DNA from: Streptomyces sp. NBC_00237
GTDB lineage: Bacteria > Actinomycetota > Actinomycetes > Streptomycetales > Streptomycetaceae
Direction of reading: 5' to 3'
NCBI RefSeq assembly: GCF_026342435.1
Contig: NZ_JAPEMT010000002.1
Span: 1,984,001-2,048,000 of the forward strand
DNA: 64,000 nucleotides
Below are positions 7,080 to 15,402 of this stretch, piece by piece; positions within the stretch are counted from its first letter, which is position 1, and each line of letters starts with the position of its first letter. The translations under genes were made by a program, and so were the position numbers. The notes below the pieces were generated by a model. It worked only from the letters and a program-made list of their open reading frames with translations. It made no database searches and was not told the origin of the DNA.

Positions 7080-8549
7080 GTGACCGACGCGCCCCCACCC
7101 GAGCTCCGCCTCCCCAAGCGGCGTGGCGTCGAGCTCTGCCTCCTCGTCGGCGCGGTCCTGATCGCCGTACTCGGGTACTGCGCCACGGGCCTCGGCAAGG
7201 CCGGCACCGCGCCGCCCGACGCGCTGAAGTACGGCGCGGGCCTCGGCGTCCTCGCCCTCCTCGCCCACTTCGCGGTCCGCTTCCGGGCCCCGTACGCCGA
7301 TCCGCTCCTCCTCCCGATCGCCGTGCTCCTCAACGGCATCGGGCTCGTGCTCATCTACCGCCTCGATCTGGAAACCCCCAAGGACCAGGCAGCGTTCACC
7401 CAGCTCACCTGGTCCACGCTCGGCGTCGGGCTGTTCATCGCCGTCGTCGTCCTGCTCCGCGACCACCGCGTCCTGTCCCGGTACGCGTACGTCTCGTGCG
7501 CCGCCGCGCTCGTCCTGATGGTGGTGCCGATCTTCTTCCCCGCCATCAACGGGGCGAAGATCTGGATCCGCTTCGGCGGATTCTCCTTCCAGCCGGGCGA
7601 GTTCGCCAAGATCCTGCTGGCCGTCTTCTTCGCCGCCTACCTGGCCGCGAACCGCAACGCCCTCGCGTACACCGGCCGCACCTTCTTCTTCAAGCGCCTC
7701 CAGCTCCCGACCGGCCGCGTGCTGGGCCCCATCGTCGCGATCTGGCTGCTCAGCGTGGGCGTCCTCGTCCTGGAGCGGGACCTCGGCACCTCGCTGCTCT
7801 TCTTCGGGCTCTTCGTGATCATGCTGTACGTGGCCACGGGCCGGACCGGCTGGATCGCGGTGGGCCTGCTGCTCGCGGCCGTCGGCGCGTACGCGGTGGG
7901 CTCCGTCGAGCCGCACGTGCACAGCCGGGTCGCCGACTGGCTGCACCCCTTCGCCTCCATCGAGGCGGGCGAAGGACCCGGCCAACTGGCCCAGTCCCTC
8001 TTCGCGTTCGCCGCCGGAGGCATGCTCGGCACGGGCCTCGGACTCGGCCACTCGATCCTCATCGGCTTCGCCGCGAAGTCCGACTTCATCCTCGCCACGG
8101 CGGGCGAGGAACTGGGCCTGACCGGGCTGACCGCGATCTTCCTGCTGTACGCGCTCCTGGTCGCCCGGGGTTACCGGGCGGGCCTGTCCCTGCGCGACCC
8201 GTTCGGCCGTCTGCTCGCCATCGGGCTCGCCTCGATCGTCGCGCTCCAGGTCTTCGTCATCGCGGGCGGGGTGATGGGGCTGATCCCGCTGACCGGCATG
8301 GCGATGCCGTTCCTCGCCCAGGGGGGTTCGTCCGTCGTCACCAACTGGATCATCGTGGCGTTGCTGATCCGGGTCAGCGACTCGGCGCGCAGTCCCCGCC
8401 CGGCCTCCGCCGAGACGGGGCAGATCGCGGCGGTGCTGGAGCAGGACCTCGTGGAGCTGGCCGAACTCGACGGCGTACGGACGAAGCCCGATGGCGCACG
8501 GACGAAACCGGACGGCGTACGGACGAAGCTGGAGAGGAAGCAGACGTGA
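7080..8549 (+). CDS. SEDS-family peptidoglycan glycosyltransferase (FtsW/RodA/SpoVE type)
   Basis: 489 aa from a GTG start. Ten or so hydrophobic helices and the SEDS signature blocks are visible: FQPGEFAKI near 173, ERDLGTSLLFFGLF near 232 and MPFLAQGGSSVVTNW near 410. SEDS proteins polymerise lipid II, each with a cognate class B PBP. The next gene is such a PBP, overlapping by GTGA at 8546, so they form a translationally coupled synthase pair. The C-terminal 40 residues carry three 21-bp repeats encoding RTKPDG-like units, an unusual tail. Whether it serves elongation or sporulation septation cannot be read from sequence. Confidence 0.93.
   Translation: MTDAPPPELRLPKRRGVELCLLVGAVLIAVLGYCATGLGKAGTAPPDALKYGAGLGVLALLAHFAVRFRAPYADPLLLPIAVLLNGIGLVLIYRLDLETPKDQAAFTQLTWSTLGVGLFIAVVVLLRDHRVLSRYAYVSCAAALVLMVVPIFFPAINGAKIWIRFGGFSFQPGEFAKILLAVFFAAYLAANRNALAYTGRTFFFKRLQLPTGRVLGPIVAIWLLSVGVLVLERDLGTSLLFFGLFVIMLYVATGRTGWIAVGLLLAAVGAYAVGSVEPHVHSRVADWLHPFASIEAGEGPGQLAQSLFAFAAGGMLGTGLGLGHSILIGFAAKSDFILATAGEELGLTGLTAIFLLYALLVARGYRAGLSLRDPFGRLLAIGLASIVALQVFVIAGGVMGLIPLTGMAMPFLAQGGSSVVTNWIIVALLIRVSDSARSPRPASAETGQIAAVLEQDLVELAELDGVRTKPDGARTKPDGVRTKLERKQT
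8472..8534 (+). repeat. 21-bp in-frame tandem repeat (3 units) in SEDS gene 3' end
   Basis: Units at 8472, 8493 and 8514 begin GGCGTACGGACGAAG, GGCGCACGGACGAAA and GGCGTACGGACGAAG. They encode G-V/A-R-T-K-P/L-x units. Copy number could vary between strains without breaking the frame. Confidence 0.7.
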
Positions 8550-10000
8550 TCCGATACATCCGCCGGGCTGCCGCCTGCTGCCTGCTGCTGCTGGTCGCGC
8601 TGCTCCTCAACGCCGCCCGCATCCAGGTCTTCCAGGCCGACTCGCTCGACGACAATCCCGCCAACCGCCGCAAGAACATCGTCCGTTACGACCAGGCGCG
8701 CGGAAACATCCTGGTCGACGGCAAGCCCGTCACCGGCTCCAAGGACACCGGCGAGCAGCTCCGCTGGGAACGGACCTACAGCCAGGGGCCGTTGTACGCG
8801 CCGGTCACCGGTTACGCCTCGCAGACGTACGGGACCGCCTTCGTCGAGGCCGCCGAGGACGACGTGCTCTCCGGCACCGATCCGATGCTCGCGCCGCTCC
8901 CCTTCTGGACCGAGCTCACCCGCAAGCAGCAGCCGGGCGGGAACGTGGTCACGACGATCAGGGCCAACGCCCAGCGGGCCGCGTACGAGGGCCTGGGCGG
9001 GCGGCGCGGCGCGGTGGCCGCCATCGATCCGTCGACCGGGAGCATCCTCGCCCTGGTCAGCAGCCCTTCGTACGATCCGGGACTGCTGTCGGGGACGGGG
9101 CGGGCGGTGTCCGACACCTGGGCGCGGCTCAACTCCACGACGAGTCAGCCGATGCTGAACCGGGCGATCCGGCAGACGTACCCGCCCGGCTCCACCTTCA
9201 AGATCGTGACGGCTGCGGCGGCGCTGGACGCCGGGGTGGTGGTCGACGTGGACGCGCCGACCGACACCCCGGATCCGTACGTCCTGCCCGGCACGAGCAC
9301 CTCCCTGCCGAACGAGGCCAGCGGCTGCGAGCACGCCTCGCTGGCGTACGCGATCCGGGTGTCGTGCAACACGGTGATGGCGAACCTGGGGGTGAAGACG
9401 GGGCTGGCGTCGATGCTGGACACGGCGGGGAGGTTCGGTTTCAACGACAAGGGGATGCGCATCCCTTCGCCGGTCTCGGCGAGCAACTTCGACAAGAGCA
9501 TGAGTGACGACCAGTTGGCGCTGTCGTCGATCGGGCAGTTCGACACGCGGGCAACTCCCTTGCAGATGGCGATGGTTGCCGCCGCGGTGGCCAACGGGGG
9601 CGATCTCAACAGGCCGCATCTGGTGGACAGTACGACGACGAGGGCGGGGGGTCTGGTGACGCAGACCGCCACGCGGTCCTACCAGCAGGCGATGAATCCG
9701 GCGACGGCGATGCAGTTGCAGAAGATGATGGTCGACGTCGTGGAGAACGGGACGGGCGGGAACGCGGCGATCCCGGGTGTGACGGTGGGCGGCAAGACGG
9801 GAACGGCGCAGCACGGGGTGGGCAACTCCGGTGTGCCGTATGCCTGGTTCATCTCCTGGGCGCAGAAGGAGGGGGTGGTGACGCCGAGTGTGGCGGTGGC
9901 CGTGGTCGTGGAGGACGCGGCGGCGCGGCGGGGGGACATCACGGGCGGGGGGCTGGCGGCGCCGATCGCGCGGGCGGTGATGGAGGCGGTGTTGCGGTAG
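8546..10000 (+). CDS. Penicillin-binding protein 2 / PbpA-type transpeptidase (class B)
   Basis: 484 aa from GTG overlapping the SEDS stop. One N-terminal membrane helix (AACCLLLLVALLLNAARI), a short dimerisation region, then the transpeptidase domain. Motifs: active serine S216 in PPGSTFKIVT, SCNTVMANLG as the SxN block, and VGGKTGTAQH as the KTG block. This crosslinks glycan made by the coupled SEDS partner, with its catalytic domain outside the cell. Length is normal for actinobacterial PbpA. Unlike the origin-proximal pbpA/rodA cluster, there is no pknB, fha or pstP gene alongside. Confidence 0.94.
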   Translation: MIRYIRRAAACCLLLLVALLLNAARIQVFQADSLDDNPANRRKNIVRYDQARGNILVDGKPVTGSKDTGEQLRWERTYSQGPLYAPVTGYASQTYGTAFVEAAEDDVLSGTDPMLAPLPFWTELTRKQQPGGNVVTTIRANAQRAAYEGLGGRRGAVAAIDPSTGSILALVSSPSYDPGLLSGTGRAVSDTWARLNSTTSQPMLNRAIRQTYPPGSTFKIVTAAAALDAGVVVDVDAPTDTPDPYVLPGTSTSLPNEASGCEHASLAYAIRVSCNTVMANLGVKTGLASMLDTAGRFGFNDKGMRIPSPVSASNFDKSMSDDQLALSSIGQFDTRATPLQMAMVAAAVANGGDLNRPHLVDSTTTRAGGLVTQTATRSYQQAMNPATAMQLQKMMVDVVENGTGGNAAIPGVTVGGKTGTAQHGVGNSGVPYAWFISWAQKEGVVTPSVAVAVVVEDAAARRGDITGGGLAAPIARAVMEAVLR

Positions 10001-10141
10001 GTGGGGGGTGCCGGGGTGCGGCTCCGTTGCACGGGTGCGGCGGCACCAGTGCTGGGCGGGCGGCTCCGGGGTGGGCCCGGAGCGAGGAGCCCCCCCCGGG
10101 GGGCTCGGCGGATGCCGAGAGGGGCTGGGAGACTGATCGGC

Positions 10142-11182
10142 ATGACGTGGGGTGTCGAGGAGTCTTTGGCGCGGATCGCGGAGGGCGATCCTCGGCTGTG
10201 TGCGTTCCTGGAGGTGTGGGAGGACGCCGCGCCCTCGGTGGAGGGCCGTGAACTCCCTTTGTACGGAATGCCGTTCGCGGTGAAGGGGCGGGCGGGGCTG
10301 CGTTCTTACGCGGCACGGAAGCTGATCGCGGCGGGGGCGGTGCCGGTCGGGTCGACGTCCGTGCCGGGTCCGGGGACGTACTGGCAGACCTGGGGCCTGG
10401 GCGCGAAGGGGCGGACCCTCAATCCGTACCGGCCCGATCTCACTCCGGGCGGGTCGTCGGCCGGTTCGGCGGTGGCGGTCGCGGCGGGGATGGTGCCGCT
10501 GGCCACCGGAAGCGACGGGGCGGGGTCGGTGCGGATCCCGGCGGCCTGGTGCGGGGTGTTCGGGCTGCGCACGACGCGGGGGCTCTTGCCGTCGCCGGAT
10601 CGTACGGGGCTGGCGACGGCGGGGGTGCTGGGGCGGTCGGCGGCGGAGCTGGAGGCGTACTTGGGGTGTGCGGTGGAGGGGTACGAGGCGGCTCCCCGGG
10701 CATCGCTGCCGACGCGGGCGGTGTGGTCGGCGGACCTGGGGGTCGCGGCGGGGCCGGAGCTGGATGCGGAGGTGGTGGGGGTGGCGCGGCGGGCGGCGGA
10801 GCGGTTGTTCGGGCCGGACGGGCTGGAGGAGGCGGCGGGCTTTGCCCTGCGGGACCCCAAGGAGGAGTGGTTCGCGATGCGGGGCGGAGCGCGGCCGGGG
10901 GCGGTAGCGGAGTGGAACGCGGCGCAGCTGAGTGAACTCTTCGATGGGGCAACGGTGTTGGCGACCCCGGTCACCCCCTTCTCGCCGCATGGGCACGAGG
11001 GGCCGGGGGGCCGCTTTTCGACGGCGCTGACGTGGGCGTTCAACGTGAGCGGGCATCCGGCGGTGAGCATTCCGGCGGGGTTCACGGCGGACGGGTGTCC
11101 GGTGGGGTTGCAGCTCGTCGCGGGCTTCGGGGCGGAGGCGGTGTTGGTGGGGGTGGCGGCGAGGGCCGACGGGCGGAGCTGA
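10142..11182 (+). CDS. Amidase-signature family protein, compact form
   Basis: 346 aa, shorter than the usual about 450-500. The Ser-cisSer-Lys triad appears intact: Lys in MPFAVKGR (about residue 45), cis-Ser in TPGGSSAGSAVAVAAG and nucleophile Ser in GSDGAGSVRIPAAWCGVFGLR. The about 30 residues that normally separate the catalytic Lys from the RxLxxAGAxxVG helix are nearly gone (RAGLRSYAARKLIAAGAVPVG). The N-terminus is also trimmed. ATG at 10142 is preferred over the in-frame GTG at 10001 because homology begins just after it. Substrate unknown. It lies downstream of the PBP gene, probably with its own promoter. Confidence 0.85.
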   Translation: MTWGVEESLARIAEGDPRLCAFLEVWEDAAPSVEGRELPLYGMPFAVKGRAGLRSYAARKLIAAGAVPVGSTSVPGPGTYWQTWGLGAKGRTLNPYRPDLTPGGSSAGSAVAVAAGMVPLATGSDGAGSVRIPAAWCGVFGLRTTRGLLPSPDRTGLATAGVLGRSAAELEAYLGCAVEGYEAAPRASLPTRAVWSADLGVAAGPELDAEVVGVARRAAERLFGPDGLEEAAGFALRDPKEEWFAMRGGARPGAVAEWNAAQLSELFDGATVLATPVTPFSPHGHEGPGGRFSTALTWAFNVSGHPAVSIPAGFTADGCPVGLQLVAGFGAEAVLVGVAARADGRS

Positions 11183-11401
11183 GGAATTCCCGGCCCCGCC
11201 CGGCGGGCGTCAGCGGTGCCGGTTGACCGCCGACAGGCGGACGAGCCCACTCGTGGCTCTCGTCCAGCCCGTACTCGCGTGCGGCGCTCATGTTTGCTTC
11301 CACGCGGCAGAGTCTCGCCGAAACGGGAAACACACTCAGAGTGATTGCCGGATCGCCCTTCCTCCGAGTGATCGGCGATCCGGCACTGACGGGCCACGCC
11401 C
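11183..11401. other. Convergent intergenic region
   Basis: 219 bp between the amidase and the ADP-ribosylglycohydrolase gene. No strong hairpin seen. A minus-strand ATG at 11291 with GGAAG upstream begins a possible short peptide, but it runs antisense into the amidase and was not called. Confidence 0.4.
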
Positions 11402-12328
11402 TCACCCCAGTGCCTCCCTCCTCTCCAGCCACTCCCCCGGCATGTCCTCCACTCCCACCCGTGCCCCCACGATCCCGCCCGTGATCGCGCAGGTCGTGTC
11501 GACGTCGCCGAAGCCCTCCGCCGTCGCCCACAGCGCGTCCTCCAGCGAGTCGGGGTGGCGGGCCGCCGTCCACACCGCGAAGGGGACCGTGTCGTCGGCC
11601 CGGATGCGCTGGCCGTTGCCGAGGAGGTCGGCGGCCTTCCAGGGCTCGGTCTCGACGGGGAGCGAGGCGGCCTTGAGCAACCCCTCCCGCACCTCCCCCG
11701 CCGGGGTCCGGTCCGCCACCTCCGCGACCGTCAGCTCTCCCCGTACCGACAGCGCCGCCGCGACGGCGACCGCCACCGCCCCCGCCACGCCCTGCGGGTG
11801 CGCGTGAGTGACGCGGGCCGACAACTCGGCCTGGGATGCCGCCAGTTCCAGGTCGTACGCGAACCAGGCACCCAGCGGTGCCACCCGCATCGCCGCACCG
11901 TTCCCCAGGCTCCCGCCGTCGAAGAGCGTGGGCGCGAGGGTGCGCCAGTCGGCCGGGTGGGCGAGGAGTTCGGGGAGGAGCACGTGCATGCCGTGGCCGT
12001 AGCCCCGCCCCCGGTCCGCGTCGAAGGTCAGCGCGAAGCACGCCGCCAGGCGGTCCTGGTCGACGTGGCCGTGTTCGGTGAGGACGCGATGCAGGGCGAG
12101 GGCCATCGCCGTGTCGTCGGTCCAGTGCCAGACGGGGCCCTCGGGCAGCCGCCTCGCCCGTACGTCCTCGTACGTATTGTCCGGGACCAGGCCCTCCCGG
12201 AAGCGGAAGAGCGGGAACCAGCGCTCTCCGAAGGCGTCGCCCAGGGCCAGCGCTTCGAGGCTGCGGCGGGCGGCGCGGCGGTTCTCGGCGGGCGCGGACG
12301 GGACGGGGGCGGAGCCGGGTGTGTTCAT
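11402..12328 (-). CDS. ADP-ribosylglycohydrolase (DraG family)
   Basis: 308 aa. Removes ADP-ribose from modified proteins or small molecules using a binuclear metal centre. Metal-binding motifs are in the family order: WTDDTAMAL near residue 70 (TDDT) and GDVDTTCAITGGIVGA near 275 (DxDT), with an intervening NGAAMRVAPLG segment. ATG at 12328 (MNTPGS) is chosen; an in-frame ATG at 12337 adds three residues. No ADP-ribosyltransferase gene is adjacent, so the substrate is unknown. Divergent from an alpha/beta hydrolase. Confidence 0.92.
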   Translation of the reverse strand: MNTPGSAPVPSAPAENRRAARRSLEALALGDAFGERWFPLFRFREGLVPDNTYEDVRARRLPEGPVWHWTDDTAMALALHRVLTEHGHVDQDRLAACFALTFDADRGRGYGHGMHVLLPELLAHPADWRTLAPTLFDGGSLGNGAAMRVAPLGAWFAYDLELAASQAELSARVTHAHPQGVAGAVAVAVAAALSVRGELTVAEVADRTPAGEVREGLLKAASLPVETEPWKAADLLGNGQRIRADDTVPFAVWTAARHPDSLEDALWATAEGFGDVDTTCAITGGIVGARVGVEDMPGEWLERREALG

Positions 12329-12448
12329 GGACAGCATCGTGCCCGGGATGTGAAAGGGGGTACATCCATTATGGGCCGGAAATCGGGCTGATTCCGTCGT
12401 CCGGCGGGATGATCTTGAACTCCCTTTCTCCGTCCTAGCGTTGAGGGC

Positions 12449-13294
12449 ATGAACACCACACCCCTCCACCTCCGCGACCACGGCGGTGCAGGTCCCGCCC
12501 TCCTCCTGCTGCACGGCGCGGGCCGTTCGCACGCCGACTGGGACGCCGTCGTTCCGCATCTCCTCCCCCGCCACCGCGTCCTCGCGGTCGATCTTCCGGG
12601 GCACGGGCGGTCGGCGGCACCGGCGGATCGCTGGTCGTTCGAGGGGGCCGCCCGAGCGCTGGACGGCATCCTGACCGCCCACGACGCCGTCCCCGTCGGA
12701 CACTCCCTCGGCGGCCTGGTCGCCGCGTACCTCGCGGCGACCAGGCCCGGCACTCCCGCCGCTGTCGATCTCGACGGTTTCTGGTGGGGTGCGCCCGAGC
12801 GGTACGAGGCCGGGGCTCGGGTTCGGGAGGTGATGTACGCGGCGGCGGGAGGTGTCATGCCTGCCGGGTTCGTCGAGCAACAGGCCGCGTACGCCGAGCA
12901 GTTCGGGATTCCGTGCGAGCGGGCCGAGCGCGCCGCACGCGCCGCCGTGCGCGAGCTGCCCGACGGGCGGTGGCAGACCCTGCCCGAGCGGGACACCGCC
13001 CTCGCGATGTACGCGGCGATGGACGCGTTCGACCTCTTCGCCGCCTTTCGCGAGGCCGCGTGTCCGCTCCTGCTCGTACGGGGTGAACGGGCTCAGCCCG
13101 CGAGTCCGCCCGGGATGGAGTGGTTCGACGCGTTTCTCGGCGAGTACGGGGAGGGGCTGAGCAGTGACCTCGCCTCGCTGCGGGCCGACCGGCCGGACAC
13201 CGTCACCGTGGCCGGGGTCGACACCACGCACGCCATGCTGCTGGAGGAGCCTGAGGCGGTCGCGGCGCTGGTGGCGGGGTTCGTCGGCGGGTGA
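12449..13294 (+). CDS. Alpha/beta hydrolase
   Basis: 281 aa single-domain hydrolase. Oxyanion strand LLLLHGAGRSHADWD (about residues 19-33), VDLPGHGRS, and nucleophile elbow GHSLGG with Ser about 92. The lid region (about 125-200) is Ala/Glu-rich, and the C-terminal catalytic His is in DTTHAMLLEEP. No signal peptide, so cytoplasmic. Reaction is unknown: esterase, lipase and C-C hydrolase all remain possible. A possible -10 element TAGCGT lies about 20 bp before the ATG, implying a short leader. Confidence 0.88.
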   Translation: MNTTPLHLRDHGGAGPALLLLHGAGRSHADWDAVVPHLLPRHRVLAVDLPGHGRSAAPADRWSFEGAARALDGILTAHDAVPVGHSLGGLVAAYLAATRPGTPAAVDLDGFWWGAPERYEAGARVREVMYAAAGGVMPAGFVEQQAAYAEQFGIPCERAERAARAAVRELPDGRWQTLPERDTALAMYAAMDAFDLFAAFREAACPLLLVRGERAQPASPPGMEWFDAFLGEYGEGLSSDLASLRADRPDTVTVAGVDTTHAMLLEEPEAVAALVAGFVGG

Positions 13295-13504
13295 TGAGGT
13301 GGGGCCCCGGGCCCCAGGCCCCGGGCCCCAGGCCCCGGGCAGCCCTCGCGCAGGGGGCTGAGGCATCCGTCCTTGATGCCGCCGAGGAATGCGGTGAAAG
13401 CCGGGGCGGGGAGGGCCAGTTCCGGCCCTCAGGCCACCTCGGAGTCCCGCACTCCGGTCACGGCCCCCGCCAGCGCCACCTCGGTTCCGTCTCCCCGACC
13501 ACCA
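13295..13504. other. Convergent spacer with GGGCCCC repeats
   Basis: Contains CCCGGGCCCCAGG units repeated about 15 bp apart at 13305-13345, self-complementary enough to form hairpins downstream of the hydrolase gene. No gene seen. Confidence 0.5.
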
Positions 13505-14149
13505 TCAGGGGGCCGGGTTCTGCTCCTTGACCATCAGCTGAGCGCAGAGGATGTCGTACGCCCATCTCTCCCACTTGTCCGGCGGCCACGCGCGGTCGCG
13601 GGTCAGGACCAGGAAGAGCTCCGGACTGAGCAAGGCGTAGATGATGTCCGCCGCCTCTCCGGCGGACACAGCGGGGCTGGCACCGGGCTTCGCTGTCAGG
13701 GCCTTCGCGGCTGTCGAGACCACCGTGTAGCGCGGGTTGGTCTCGTCTGGCCACAACTCCCGGATTTCCGGGTTGGTCGCTGCCGCGGCGCGGACCATCT
13801 CGTCGATGGCCGCGACACGTTCGAGTGTCCTGCGGGTGCCGGTGACCAGTGCGGCCAGGGCGGACTCGGCGGTGGGCGCGGTCGTGACCTCCGTGAACCA
13901 CGGCCGGTCCATCGTGGGCACGGGATCGTCGTCTCCCGCGATGGCGACATCGACCAGTTCCTTGAGCAGCGAGGGCTTGTTCCGGAAGACGAAGTAGATC
14001 GTCTGCACTGCCACGTCCGCCCGGTCGGCGATCTCCTGCAGCCTGGTCGCCCCGTAGCCCTGCTCGACGAAGAGACCGGCGGCCGCGTCGATGATCCGCC
14101 GCCGTGTCTCCCGGGCTTTGTCGCCCCGTTTTCCCTTGACCTCAGCCAT
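13505..14149 (-). CDS. TetR-family transcriptional regulator
   Basis: 214 aa. N-terminal helix-turn-helix about residues 15-60 (ETRRRIIDAAAGLFVEQGYGATRLQEIADRADVAVQTIYFVFRNKPSLL in outline), with IYFVF in place of the usual VYYHF at the recognition helix. The C-terminal ligand domain is all-helical. It is transcribed away from a methyltransferase gene, and a 28-bp palindrome sits between them, so it most likely represses itself and the methyltransferase in response to a small molecule. The ligand is unknown. Confidence 0.93.
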   Translation of the reverse strand: MAEVKGKRGDKARETRRRIIDAAAGLFVEQGYGATRLQEIADRADVAVQTIYFVFRNKPSLLKELVDVAIAGDDDPVPTMDRPWFTEVTTAPTAESALAALVTGTRRTLERVAAIDEMVRAAAATNPEIRELWPDETNPRYTVVSTAAKALTAKPGASPAVSAGEAADIIYALLSPELFLVLTRDRAWPPDKWERWAYDILCAQLMVKEQNPAP

Positions 14150-14165
14150 GACTGGAGTCTATATC

Positions 14166-14193
14166 TAGAGTTGTCCTCTAGAGGTCAACTCTA
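14166..14193. promoter_or_regulatory. 28-bp palindromic operator between TetR and methyltransferase
   Basis: TAGAGTTG-T-CCTCTAGAGG-T-CAACTCTA is symmetric except for one mismatched pair. It lies 17 bp from the TetR start and 20 bp from the methyltransferase start, so binding would cover both promoters. Length and symmetry suit two TetR dimers or one extended site. Confidence 0.85.
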
Positions 14194-14212
14194 ATTAGTG
14201 GAGGGGTGAGTC

Positions 14213-15067
14213 ATGCACGCCATCGCCAACCGTCAGCAGGCAGAGGCATGGAACGACTGGGAGGGCGTCCACTGGGCCGAACACTCCGAGCGCTACGACG
14301 CGATGATGGGCGCGTTCAACGAGCCCCTGTTCGCCGCCGCGGACATCAAGGCCGACGACCGGGTCCTCGACGTCGGCTGCGGCACCGGCCAGACGACACG
14401 CATCGCCGCGCGGCAGGCGTACGACGCGAACGTCGTCGGAATCGACCTGTCCGCGCCCATGCTGGAACGCGCCCGACGCGACGCCGCCGCGGAAGGCATC
14501 GGCAACGTCACCTTCGAGCAGGGCGACGCCCAGGTGCATCCGCTTCCCGACCACGGGTTCGACGTCCTCCTCAGCCGCGGCGGCGTCATGTTCTTCGCCG
14601 ACCACGCCGCGGCCTTCACTCACCTGCGGCGCGCGCTCGCGCCGTCGGGCCGACTCGCGTTCCTCGGCCCGCAGCCCTCGGGCCCGGACAGCGCCTACGC
14701 CCGTGCGACCGCCGCACTCTCACCGTTCCTGCGCGAGGCATCCCCCGCCGCCAGGGGTATGGGGTCGCTCCTGGACCCCGCGCGCATCCGCCAGGTGCTC
14801 GCCACCGCCGGGTTCACCGACATCGACGTGGTCCCCGCCGAGGCTCCCATGGCGTTGGGCGCCACCGCGGGCGACGCCGCCGACTTCCTCTTCGCCATGG
14901 GCCCGACCCGCTACAACCTGCGCGACGTCGACCCGGCGACCATCTCCCGTGTCCGCGCCGAAGTCCAGGACGCGCTCGCGGAGTTCGAGACGTCCGACGG
15001 TGTCCGCATCCCCGGGTCCGTCTGGATCGTCACTGCTTCGCGGGAGCACAGCCCTTCGGTCGAGTGA
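14213..15067 (+). CDS. Class I SAM-dependent methyltransferase
   Basis: 284 aa. The SAM-binding fold is clear: motif I VLDVGCGTGQTTR (about residues 50-62), acidic motif II VVGIDLSAPML (about 78-88), and a post-motif LPDHGFDVLLSRGGVMFF. Resembles the UbiE/Methyltransferase_11 group, which methylates small molecules. ATG at 14213 follows GGAGGGG by 5 nt. The divergent TetR and intervening palindrome suggest inducible expression, perhaps for detoxification or modification of an incoming compound. Confidence 0.9.
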   Translation: MHAIANRQQAEAWNDWEGVHWAEHSERYDAMMGAFNEPLFAAADIKADDRVLDVGCGTGQTTRIAARQAYDANVVGIDLSAPMLERARRDAAAEGIGNVTFEQGDAQVHPLPDHGFDVLLSRGGVMFFADHAAAFTHLRRALAPSGRLAFLGPQPSGPDSAYARATAALSPFLREASPAARGMGSLLDPARIRQVLATAGFTDIDVVPAEAPMALGATAGDAADFLFAMGPTRYNLRDVDPATISRVRAEVQDALAEFETSDGVRIPGSVWIVTASREHSPSVE

Positions 15068-15138
15068 ACCGGCGTTCCGGGCGAGATCAGCGGGGTGGGG
15101 ATCTGACGGGCGGTCAGTCGGTGCTGCTGTAAACGCTG

Positions 15139-15402
15139 TTGCCTTCGGGTAACAACCGGTGCGGCCGGTGGAGGGACCACCGACAGCTGATCAACGGGAT
15201 CGTCTACCGGCTGGGCACCGGGGTGCAGGGGCGTGAGCTGCCGGAACGCTTCGGACCGTGGCAGACCGTCCACAAGCGGCACGCGCTGTGGTCGGCCGAC
15301 GGGGGCATCTCGGTCGACTCCAGCGTGATGCGCGCCCACGAGTACGCCGCAGGAGCGCCGAAGGCGGCTCCGCCCGCCCCGCCCCGGCCCTCAGAACAGA
15401 AC
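15139..15402 (+). pseudogene. IS5-type transposase remnant with internal deletion
   Basis: The frame from about 15139 reads CGRWRDHRQLINGIVYRLG..ELPERFGPWQTVHKRHALWSADG, the N-terminal part of IS5-family transposases, then jumps directly to ISVDSSVMRAHEYAAGAPK, the catalytic-domain start that normally lies about 40 residues further on. The rest of the catalytic domain (DDE) is gone, replaced by the 3' end of the ferritin-like gene. No terminal inverted repeats found. It is a dead fragment. Confidence 0.8.

Noticed and set aside
11225..11291. Possible small minus-strand gene starting MSAAREYGLDESHEW with GGAAG upstream
   Set aside because: The frame continues antisense into the amidase without a clean stop, and I know of no family. 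Evidence is too weak for a call.
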